DNA from: Vicinamibacteria bacterium
GTDB lineage: Bacteria > Acidobacteriota > Vicinamibacteria > Vicinamibacterales > 2-12-FULL-66-21
Assembly: GCA_025937075.1 (NCBI GenBank)
Contig: JAICSD010000095.1
Span: 1 to 11,643, forward strand
Direction: 5' to 3'
DNA length: 11,643 nucleotides
Below the pieces are notes generated by a model, which was given only the letters and a program-made list of their open reading frames with translations, was not told where the DNA came from and did not search any database. Of the stretch, positions 1-5,321 are shown piece after piece (within the stretch, counting starts at the first letter, position 1; each line of letters opens with the position of its first letter). The position numbers were made by a program, and so were the translations under genes.

Positions 1-273
1 CACCTTATTGATGGTCATGGCGGCGACGTGATCCTGGAGGCCTCCATGCAATGCCGCCTGACGTGCCGGATTTTGCCCCTCGCCTGCAGCGACGACGTTG
101 CCCATGATGCATTCGTCGACGGCCGCGGGATCGATACCCGCGCGCTGGACGGCTTCGCGTACCGCGATCGCGCCGAGCTGCGGCGCCGTGAAATCCTTCA
201 GCGATCCGAGGAATTTTCCGGTAGCGGTGCGGGCGGCGGAGACGATGAGCGCTTCTCGGATGGGCGATGTCAT
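1..273 (-). CDS. Thiolase (acetyl-CoA C-acetyltransferase), N-terminal part
   Basis: This is the first 91 codons of a thiolase, cut by the left window edge. Thiolases condense two acetyl-CoA to acetoacetyl-CoA or cleave 3-ketoacyl-CoA, in the cytoplasm. The product starts MTSPIREALIVSAARTATGK, matching the family N-terminus (IVSAARTPxG). It continues with the LGAIAVREAVQRAGID helix, then VDECIMGNVVAAGEGQNPARQAAL, the conserved thiolase block. It ends at MTINKV, so the nucleophilic cysteine of the family motif NKVCxSG should lie just beyond the edge and cannot be checked here. The ATG at 271-273 is chosen because it gives the normal family N-terminus; no clear ribosome binding site precedes it. 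The biosynthetic and degradative subtypes cannot be separated from this fragment. Confidence 0.93.
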   Translation of the reverse strand, partial: MTSPIREALIVSAARTATGKFLGSLKDFTAPQLGAIAVREAVQRAGIDPAAVDECIMGNVVAAGEGQNPARQAALHGGLQDHVAAMTINKV

Positions 274-605
274 GAGCAGCCGGGCCCGCCGTTGTTTGGT
301 ATTGCACGCGAGTGCGTCTGACCGCTACTCAGTCCCGTCGCCGGCCACCGTCGATCGCGCGGCGGGAAATCGTCTCGTCTCGTACTCTGCCGCACCCGCG
401 GCGAGTAGGGACGGCGGTCCAGTACAGTCGCCGGGCGGCATGCACCGCCTCGGGTAGTCCGCACACAATGGATCACGTAGACCAGACTCGCCGCGATGAA
501 TCGCCTCGCCGATTTCCTGCTACGCGGCGAGCTCGCCGCGCTTTACGGCGGCCTTGCGCCGGGACCGAGTCGCGGTCGACCGATGCAGGCACGCGACGCC
601 TACGC
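274..605. other. Non-coding stretch with no recognisable gene
   Basis: This stretch lies between the thiolase start and the stop of the DUF721 gene, both on the minus strand. Open frames cross it on both strands, but their translations are arginine-rich, low-complexity products typical of GC-rich shadow frames, and none resembles a protein family I know. I saw no tRNA T-loop signature, no riboswitch-like conserved core and no convincing thiolase promoter. A GC-rich palindrome (GCGGCGAGCTCGCCGC) at about 512-527 could fold in RNA but has no T-run beside it. It may hold the 5' leader of the thiolase and the 3' end of the upstream transcript. Confidence 0.5.
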
Positions 606-884
606 CTACTCACACACGACCCTGACGTCGCGCAGGGCCTTCTCGCCGAGCAGATGCTGGAGCCGCGCGACGATCGTCTCGCGCGCGCGTTCGACCTCAC
701 GGGCCCAGCGCGGATCGCGCGGACGCACGATCAGGACGTTCTCGCGCAACTCGACGCTCGTGACCTTCGCGAGCGCCGGACCGACCGCGACGGTCCACGC
801 GAACGTCGTCTTCTCTTTGGACGCCGGCTGCCTCCTGATGATTCCCGCAAGCACGCTCGACGAGAAGTTCTGCAACGGCAGCAT
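606..884 (-). CDS. DUF721 / DciA-like protein
   Basis: A 92-residue protein of the DUF721 family. Some members (DciA) bind and load the replicative helicase DnaB in bacteria that lack DnaC; others are uncharacterised. Visible family features are FAWTVAVGPALAKVTSVEL (residues 28-46), in which the W..avG..la core is typical, then LIVRPRDPRWAREVERAR (51-68), the usual beta strand plus W-A-x-E helix, and a final ARLQHLLGEKALRDVRVV segment. The ATG at 882-884 is chosen because the homologous part begins there. The frame stays open for 54 more codons upstream, but those are the translated GATTG repeat array (runs such as QSAIGNRQS) and are not believable protein. The family match is fairly secure; the DnaB-loading role is inferred. 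Confidence 0.82.
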   Translation of the reverse strand: MLPLQNFSSSVLAGIIRRQPASKEKTTFAWTVAVGPALAKVTSVELRENVLIVRPRDPRWAREVERARETIVARLQHLLGEKALRDVRVVCE

Positions 885-891
885 ATTGGGG

Positions 892-900
892 ATAATAGCA
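892..900 (-). promoter_or_regulatory. Possible extended -10 element for the DUF721 gene
   Basis: On the minus strand this reads TGCTATTAT, an extended -10 (TGn followed by TATTAT, 5 of 6 matches to TATAAT). It ends 7 bases before the ATG at 884, so transcription would begin at or next to the start codon and the mRNA would be essentially leaderless. That fits the lack of a Shine-Dalgarno sequence there. No -35 box is clear. The assignment rests on one short motif. Confidence 0.35.
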
Positions 901-904
901 CCTT

Positions 905-1140
905 GATGATTGCCGATTGCCGATTGCAGATTGAATTGACGATTGGCGAATGGGGATTGTCGATTGGATTGACCGATTGTCGATTGATTGGGGATTGAGG
1001 ATTGGCGAGTGGATTGAGGAGTGACCATCGAATCGACGATCAGCAATCTCCAGTCTAATCAGCAATCCTGAATCCCATCGGCAATCGACAGTCGCCACTC
1101 CCCAATGCAATCTGCAGTCTGCAATCGGCGATCGGCAGTG
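905..1140. repeat. Degenerate GATTG heptad array with an inverted second half
   Basis: The left half (908-1016) holds 14 exact copies of GATTG on the plus strand, many exactly 7 bases apart (908, 915, 922, 929; 955, 962; 975, 982; 986, 993, 1000). The right half (1044-1140) carries the complementary CAATC word and degenerate versions of it. The outer ends match as an inverted repeat: 908-933 against 1115-1140 agree at 22 of 26 positions, and three of the four differences would be G-U pairs in RNA. The array is much less GC-rich than its surroundings. It fills the gap between the divergent DUF721 and maf genes, and the start of maf falls inside the right arm. The units are too short and irregular for CRISPR. 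Similar arrays occur in other high-GC environmental bacteria, as far as I recall. Confidence 0.8.
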
Positions 1141-1698
1141 CGAGTCGTGCTCGCGTCGGCCTCGGCACGACGAGCGGAGTTGCTTGGGAACGCGGGCTTC
1201 ACCTTCAGCATCGAACCTGCAGACGTCGACGAGACGCCGAAGGATGGCGAGCGTCCTGAGGATTACGTCCGCCGCATTGCTCGCGAGAAGGCGCTCACGA
1301 TCAGCGCGGCGCATCCCGACGGCACGCTCGTGCTCGGCGCCGACACGACGGTCGTCGTCGACGGCGTGATTCTCGGCAAGCCGCAGGACGACGAGGACGC
1401 TGCACGGATGCTGCGATTGTTGTCCGGTGGCGTCCATGAGGTGCTGACCGGCATCGCGCTGGCATCTGCGAAGGGGTTCGAGGACGCGATCGAACGAACG
1501 CGCGTTCGCCTTGTGCCGCTCAGCGGTGAAGAGATTGCCTGGTACATCGCGACGGGGGAGCCGGTGGGAAAAGCGGGCGCCTACGCGATCCAAGGCAGAG
1601 CTGCCCGGTTCGTGGACTGGATCGAAGGCTCCTGGTCGAATGTCGTTGGCCTGCCTGTCGCGACGGTCTACCAGATGCTCAAACGGGCGGGCGCGTAG
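1138..1698 (+). CDS. maf: Maf family nucleotide pyrophosphatase (dTTP/UTP type)
   Basis: A 186-residue cytoplasmic house-cleaning enzyme of the Maf/HAM1-like fold that hydrolyses nucleoside triphosphates to monophosphates and pyrophosphate. It opens with VLASASARRAELL (residues 4-16), the family phosphate-binding motif, here with Ala in place of the usual Pro before RR. Then come ETP..YVRRIAREKA (32-51), LGADTTVVVDGVILGKP (66-82) with the expected catalytic Asp69 and Lys81, and LSGGVHEVLTGIAL. The C-terminal block GKAGAYAIQGRAARFVDWI and SNVVGLP marks the YhdE-like subgroup acting on dTTP and UTP, not the YceF subgroup. The GTG at 1138 gives the normal N-terminus. An ATG at 1105 would add 11 residues of repeat-encoded sequence and is less likely. 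It lies 78 bases upstream of ccmE and could share its transcript. Confidence 0.92.
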   Translation: MRVVLASASARRAELLGNAGFTFSIEPADVDETPKDGERPEDYVRRIAREKALTISAAHPDGTLVLGADTTVVVDGVILGKPQDDEDAARMLRLLSGGVHEVLTGIALASAKGFEDAIERTRVRLVPLSGEEIAWYIATGEPVGKAGAYAIQGRAARFVDWIEGSWSNVVGLPVATVYQMLKRAGA

Positions 1699-1708
1699 TA
1701 TTCTTGGT

Positions 1709-1721
1709 GAGAATTCTCCGC
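1709..1721. repeat. GAGAATTCTCCGC word related to the 37-base repeat
   Basis: This stretch contains the palindrome GAGAATTCTC. Its reverse complement includes GCGGAGAATTC, the same 11-base word found in both copies of the 37-base repeat at 4652-4739. It may be a remnant of the same repeat family, but the match is short. Confidence 0.35.
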
Positions 1722-1731
1722 AGGTCAGATT

Positions 1732-1749
1732 CTTCCGCCTGAAGGTGGA
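1732..1749 (+). repeat. Short hairpin between maf and ccmE
   Basis: CTTCCGCC and GGTGGAAG flank a TGAA loop: 8 pairs, one of them a G-T/G-U pair. No T-run follows, so it is a weak terminator candidate. It could equally be a processing or dispersed-repeat hairpin. It lies 33 bases after the maf stop and 28 bases before the ccmE start. Confidence 0.45.
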
Positions 1750-1777
1750 AGCCACGAATATAGAAGCCACGAACATA
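1748..1777 (+). repeat. 15-base tandem repeat abutting the ccmE start
   Basis: Two copies of GAAGCCACGAAYATA (1748-1762 and 1763-1777) differ at one position. The last base of the second copy is the A of the ccmE ATG, so the repeat forms the whole immediate leader. No Shine-Dalgarno sequence is visible within it. Confidence 0.75.
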
Positions 1778-2193
1778 TGAAAGCCAAGCCCGTCAAGATT
1801 GGCGCGACCGTCCTGGTGCTCGGCCTGGCGCTCGGCGGCCTCATGTATTCCACGCTCAGCGAAGGGACCGAGTACTACAAGCACGTCGACGAAGTGATGG
1901 CGAATCCTGCCGTATGGCACGGCAAGCGGCTCCAGCTGCACGGCTTCGTCGTCGATCACTCGATCCTCCGCAGACCGGACACGCTGGACTACCGCTTCCA
2001 GGTGCAGAGCAACGGGAGGGTGGTGCCGGTCCGCTATTCCGGCGTGGTGCCGGACACGTTCAAGGACGGCGCGGAGGTCGTCCTCAAAGGGGAGCTCGTC
2101 GGCGACTACTTCGACGTCGAGGCGAACGGGGTAATGGCGAAATGCCCATCGAAGTACGAAGCGAAGACCTCTCCGGCCGCATCAGGCACTTGA
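1777..2193 (+). CDS. ccmE: Cytochrome c maturation heme chaperone CcmE, cysteine variant
   Basis: A 138-residue membrane-anchored heme chaperone. It takes heme from the CcmABCD complex and hands it to CcmF, on the outer face of the inner membrane. Residues 8-25 are the single transmembrane anchor. An OB-fold beta barrel follows (about 33-120), with YKHVDEVMANPAVWHGKRLQLHGFV and the family core LDYRFQVQSNG, VPVRYSGVVPDTFKDGAEVVLKGEL. The C-terminal heme site reads AKCPSKYEAK: Cys123-x3-Tyr127 in place of the His-x3-Tyr of E. coli-type CcmE. Cysteine-type CcmE is known from Desulfovibrio System I* and from archaea, where heme is held through the cysteine. It is the first gene of the ccm run; its stop is one base from the ccmF start. 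Confidence 0.95.
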   Translation: MKAKPVKIGATVLVLGLALGGLMYSTLSEGTEYYKHVDEVMANPAVWHGKRLQLHGFVVDHSILRRPDTLDYRFQVQSNGRVVPVRYSGVVPDTFKDGAEVVLKGELVGDYFDVEANGVMAKCPSKYEAKTSPAASGT

Positions 2194-2194
2194 C

Positions 2195-4651
2195 ATGGCT
2201 ACGCTCGGATCGCTCTCGCTGCTCGCGGCGTTCGTCGTCGCGAGCTATGCTGTTGCTGCATCGGTCGCCGGCGCGCGAAGACGATCGACCCGCCTGATCG
2301 AGAGCGGCGTCGGCGCCTTCTATCTGGTCGCCGCCCTGATGACCCTCGCGTCGGGGATCATCGTCCACGCCTTCGTCACCGGCAACTACGCGATCAAATA
2401 CGTCCAGCACTATTCGGACTCCGCGCAGCCGCTCGCCTACAAGCTCGCGTCGTACTGGGGCGGACTCGACGGCTCGATCATGTTCTGGGTCTTCCTGCTC
2501 TCGGTCTTCGGCAGCGTTGCCGTGTCGAGGAACCGGGAGCGGCACCGTGAGCTGATTCCGTGGGTCATCGCCGTCATTTCCGTCACGGAGATGTTCTTCA
2601 TCTTCCTGATGGTGATGCACAACAACCCGTTCGACACGTTCCTGACGAAGGCGCCCGTGGAAGGCCGCGGCCTGAATCCGCTGCTGCAGAACTTCTACAT
2701 GGCGATCCATCCGCCGTCGCTCTATACGGGCTTCGTCGCGATGACGATCCCGTACGCGTTCGGCATGGCCGCGCTCATTACCGGTCACCTCGATGATGCG
2801 TGGCTGAGGGCTGTCCGGCGCTGGACGATGATCGGCTGGCTGTTCCTGACGTTCGGCCTCACGCTCGGCATGCTCTGGGCGTACGAGGAGCTTGGCTGGG
2901 GCGGCTTCTGGGGATGGGATCCGGTCGAAAACGCGGGCCTCTTGCCATGGTTCACGGCCACGGCATTCCTGCACTCGGTGATGGTCCAGGAGCGGCGGGG
3001 GATGCTGCGCGTCTGGAACGTCACGCTCGTCATCGTCACGTTCTTCCTCACCATCTTCGGCACGTTCATGACGCGCTCGGGCGTCGTCCAGTCCGTGCAC
3101 GCGTTCGGCGAAGACCGCGAGCTGGCGTGGATGTTCACGGTCTTCATGATCGCGCTGCTCGTGTTCAGCTTCAGCTTCGTCGTGTACCGGCTGCCGCTGC
3201 TGCGATCGCGGAACGAGCTGGACTCGTGGGCGTCGCGCGAAGCCGCGTTCCTCGCGAACAACTGGATCCTGTTGTTCTCGGCGTTTCTCGTGCTGTTCGC
3301 GACGATGTTCCCGACGCTCAGCGAAGCGCTGCGGGGAGAGCGCCTGACGGTCGGGCCGCCGTTCTTCAACAAATGGATGCAGCCCGTGGGCCTGATGCTG
3401 CTCGCGCTGACCGGCATCGGGCCGCTCCTCGCGTGGCGCAAGTCGAGCGCCTCGAACATGCTCGAGCAATTCGCGTGGCCGACAGGAGCCGCGCTCGTAA
3501 CGGCCGGTGGTGTCTACGCCATCGGGATTCGCTTGTGGCCGTCCGGCGTTTGCTTCGCGCTGTGCGCGTTCGTGCTCGCGACGATTGCGCAGGAATTCAT
3601 CCGCGGCGCGCGCGTGCGTCGCGGCGCGACCGGAACCGACATCTTCACGGCGCTCGTCGGGCTCGTCGCGCGCTCACGCCGGCGATATGGCGGCTACATC
3701 GTCCACGTCGGCATCGTCCTGATGTTCGTCGGCTTCGCCGGGCAGGGGTTCAAGCAGGACGAGCAGATGCTGCTGAAGCCTGGGCAGCAGGCGAAAATCG
3801 GCCACTTCACGATTCGCCACGACGCCCTGACGGTCACCAGCGACGATCAGAAGCAGATGATTACGGGGCAGGTGAGCGCATTCGAGGACGGCAAGCTCGT
3901 CGCCGAGCTCGCGCCCGCGAAGTGGTTCTTCAACAAGCACGAACAGGAGCCGACGACCGAGGTCGCGATCCGCCGTGCACCCGGCGAGGACCTGTATGTC
4001 GTGCTCGCTGGCTACGACGTCGCGACGCAGACCGCCACCTATACGGTCACGATCAACCCGCTCGTGAACTGGATCTGGTTCGGGTTTGGCGTGCTGGCGT
4101 TCGGCACCGGCCTGGCGCTGCTGCCGGAGCGCGCGTTCGCGTTTGCGGCGGCGCAGGTGCCCGCGGAAGCGGTGACGACGACTTTGATGCTCCTGATGCT
4201 GCTGTTGCCGGTGACCGGCTTCGCCCAGATGGTGCAGCCGATCTCCAAGAGCGAGCTGCGGCGGCAGGTCGAAAGCGACATCATGTGCACGTGCGGCTGC
4301 CGCGCGCCGATGAACAACTGCCCGATGGGTCCGAGCTGCCACGGATTGCAGGAGCTGAACGCGAAGCTGGACACGTACATCGCGCAGGGGATGACGCGCG
4401 AACAGATCCGTGACGCGTTCGTGGCGGAGCACGGCGGCGAGGACATTCTCACGGCTCCGATCGACAAGGGCTTCAATCGGCTCGCGTGGCTCTTGCCGTA
4501 TGCCGCCGCCGCTACGGGTGCGTGCATCGCCGGGTTCGCGGCGTTCCGCTGGTCTCGGCGCGATGGCACCGCCGAGAGCTCGGCTCTCGCGAGGACCGAC
4601 GACCCGGTCCTCGGCGCCAGGCTGGACGATGAGCTCCGGGATCTCGACTAG
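2195..4651 (+). CDS. ccmF: CcmF-CcmH fusion: heme lyase with C-terminal CcmH-like domain
   Basis: An 818-residue membrane protein. Residues 1 to about 650 are CcmF, which transfers heme from CcmE to apocytochrome c. It has many transmembrane helices, the tryptophan-rich WGGFWGWDPVEN motif at 235-246, and candidate heme-ligand histidines H172 (AIHPPS), H260 (FLHSV), H302 (SVHAF) and H504 (IVHVG), spaced as in E. coli CcmF. A periplasmic beta domain (about 535-615) precedes the last CcmF helix (626-643). From about 660 the chain continues without a stop into a signal-like helix ending in FAQ, then a CcmH-like domain: MCTCGC (C698, C700, C702), C709, C715, the helix EQIRDAFVAEHGGEDIL and an anchor helix at about 763-786. 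CcmH normally reduces or binds the apocytochrome CXXCH. An internal in-frame GTG at 4172 could also start a free CcmH. Confidence 0.94.
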   Translation: MATLGSLSLLAAFVVASYAVAASVAGARRRSTRLIESGVGAFYLVAALMTLASGIIVHAFVTGNYAIKYVQHYSDSAQPLAYKLASYWGGLDGSIMFWVFLLSVFGSVAVSRNRERHRELIPWVIAVISVTEMFFIFLMVMHNNPFDTFLTKAPVEGRGLNPLLQNFYMAIHPPSLYTGFVAMTIPYAFGMAALITGHLDDAWLRAVRRWTMIGWLFLTFGLTLGMLWAYEELGWGGFWGWDPVENAGLLPWFTATAFLHSVMVQERRGMLRVWNVTLVIVTFFLTIFGTFMTRSGVVQSVHAFGEDRELAWMFTVFMIALLVFSFSFVVYRLPLLRSRNELDSWASREAAFLANNWILLFSAFLVLFATMFPTLSEALRGERLTVGPPFFNKWMQPVGLMLLALTGIGPLLAWRKSSASNMLEQFAWPTGAALVTAGGVYAIGIRLWPSGVCFALCAFVLATIAQEFIRGARVRRGATGTDIFTALVGLVARSRRRYGGYIVHVGIVLMFVGFAGQGFKQDEQMLLKPGQQAKIGHFTIRHDALTVTSDDQKQMITGQVSAFEDGKLVAELAPAKWFFNKHEQEPTTEVAIRRAPGEDLYVVLAGYDVATQTATYTVTINPLVNWIWFGFGVLAFGTGLALLPERAFAFAAAQVPAEAVTTTLMLLMLLLPVTGFAQMVQPISKSELRRQVESDIMCTCGCRAPMNNCPMGPSCHGLQELNAKLDTYIAQGMTREQIRDAFVAEHGGEDILTAPIDKGFNRLAWLLPYAAAATGACIAGFAAFRWSRRDGTAESSALARTDDPVLGARLDDELRDLD
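4172..4651 (+). other. Possible internal translation start for a free CcmH-like protein
   Basis: Inside the fusion gene, the in-frame GTG at 4172-4174 (codon 660) begins VTTTLMLLMLLLPVTGFAQ, which looks like a cleavable signal peptide ahead of the cysteine cluster. GGAAG lies 3 bases upstream. The next frame reads TGA at 4173-4175, so this spot has the same GTGA stop/start overlap seen at other junctions of this operon. It may be the scar of two formerly separate genes joined by a one-base frame change, or an active second start. Alternatively, a one-base sequencing error could have joined two genes. Confidence 0.4.
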
Positions 4652-5321
4652 GGCCGCGGAACACGCGGACGACGCGGAGAATTCCCCCCAGACCGTGATG
4701 AAGGCCGCGGAACACGCGGACGACGCGGAGAATTCCCCCGATACGCAGTTGCGCGCCCGCGGATACGCTACTAATCGCCTGCAGGTCGCGCAGCTCTTCG
4801 TCATCCTGGCGTTGATCGCCGCAACGGCGGCGGTCGTCCTGGAACGTCAGAGCGCTCCCGAGCGCCTCATCCTAATCAGCGTCACGATTGGAGCGGCTGG
4901 AGCCGTCGCCTTTGCACTGTATCGCGTCGTCGTGCCGCTGATGGCACCGGACGGCGCGATGGAGCCCGAGGTCTTGCACGATCAGCTTCGCGCCGACCTC
5001 GAGCGCGAGAAGATGCTGACGCTGCGGTCGATCAAGGAGTTGGAATTCGATCGCGCGATGGGCAAGGTCTCGCCGCAGGATTTCGACGACATGGCCGCAC
5101 GCCTTCGCTCGCGTGCGATTGGATTGATGAAGCAACTCGATCGCGAGAGTTCCGCGTATGAGGCCCTGATCGAGCGCGATGTCCAGGCACGAGTGGGGAA
5201 GGGCACGCGACGGGCGGAGAAGGAGAAGCAGCCTGCCCGCCATGTCTGCACGTGCGGCGTGCAGAACGATCCGGACGCGCGCTTCTGCAAGGCATGCGGA
5301 TCGAAGCTCGAGGCCGCGTGA
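4629..5321 (+). CDS. CcmI-like membrane protein with C-terminal zinc ribbon
   Basis: A 230-residue protein when started at the ATG at 4629, which overlaps the ccmF-ccmH end by 23 bases; an ATG at 4698 (codon 24) is also possible. Residues 7-37 are encoded by the 37-base direct repeat (AAEHADDAENSP twice) and look dispensable. Two transmembrane helices follow (about 51-71 and 80-104). Next is a charged helical region (115-190) with DLEREKMLTLRSIKELEFDRAMGKVSPQDF, resembling the two-helix plus coiled-coil head of CcmI. The chain ends in a zinc ribbon (CTC at 207-209, CKAC at 220-223). CcmI presents apocytochrome tails to the heme lyase, but the TPR domain of classical CcmI is absent. Position in the operon supports a maturation role; the exact function is inferred. 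The TGATG junction with the next gene suggests translational coupling. Confidence 0.8.
   Translation: MSSGISTRAAEHADDAENSPQTVMKAAEHADDAENSPDTQLRARGYATNRLQVAQLFVILALIAATAAVVLERQSAPERLILISVTIGAAGAVAFALYRVVVPLMAPDGAMEPEVLHDQLRADLEREKMLTLRSIKELEFDRAMGKVSPQDFDDMAARLRSRAIGLMKQLDRESSAYEALIERDVQARVGKGTRRAEKEKQPARHVCTCGVQNDPDARFCKACGSKLEAA
4652..4739 (+). repeat. Perfect 37-base direct repeat, two copies
   Basis: Copies at 4652-4688 and 4703-4739 are identical and are separated by 14 bases (4689-4702), giving a 51-base period (17 codons). Each runs from GGCCGCGGAACACG through GCGGAGAATTCCCCC. The first begins one base after the ccmF-ccmH stop codon, and both lie inside the N-terminal codons of the following gene, in frame with each other. 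Identity across 37 bases in an otherwise drifting junction points to a recent duplication or insertion of a mobile or dispersed repeat. Confidence 0.9.

Noticed and set aside
274..605. tRNA, riboswitch or small RNA in the gene-free stretch
   Set aside because: No T-loop, anticodon arm or conserved riboswitch core could be seen; only short GC-rich palindromes.
496..906. Plus-strand open frame starting MNRLADFLLRGELAALYGG
   Set aside because: The first 20 residues look protein-like, but the rest turns into the antisense of the DUF721 gene and no family is recognisable.
1105..1137. ATG at 1105 as the maf start
   Set aside because: It adds 11 residues translated from the repeat array. The GTG at 1138 gives the family's normal N-terminus.
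905..1140. GATTG array as a CRISPR
   Set aside because: Units are about 7 bases, degenerate and without spacers of constant length, and the direction inverts in the middle. No cas genes are nearby.
697..1959. Minus-strand open frame (420 codons) across maf and the GATTG array
   Set aside because: It crosses the repeat array, overlaps the clear maf gene antisense and has no recognisable domain.
2084..3469. Long minus-strand open frame (461 codons) opposite ccmF
   Set aside because: Its translation is very rich in Arg, Glu, His and Asp with no family resemblance, while the plus strand here encodes an unmistakable CcmF. It is a codon-bias shadow.
2800..4413. Plus-strand open frame (537 codons) in another frame of ccmF
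   Set aside because: An arginine/alanine-rich shadow of ccmF-ccmH with no conserved motif.
4629..4651. The frame of the CcmI-like gene extended upstream to 4410
   Set aside because: The upstream residues are an out-of-frame shadow of the CcmH domain; the membrane protein proper begins after the repeats.
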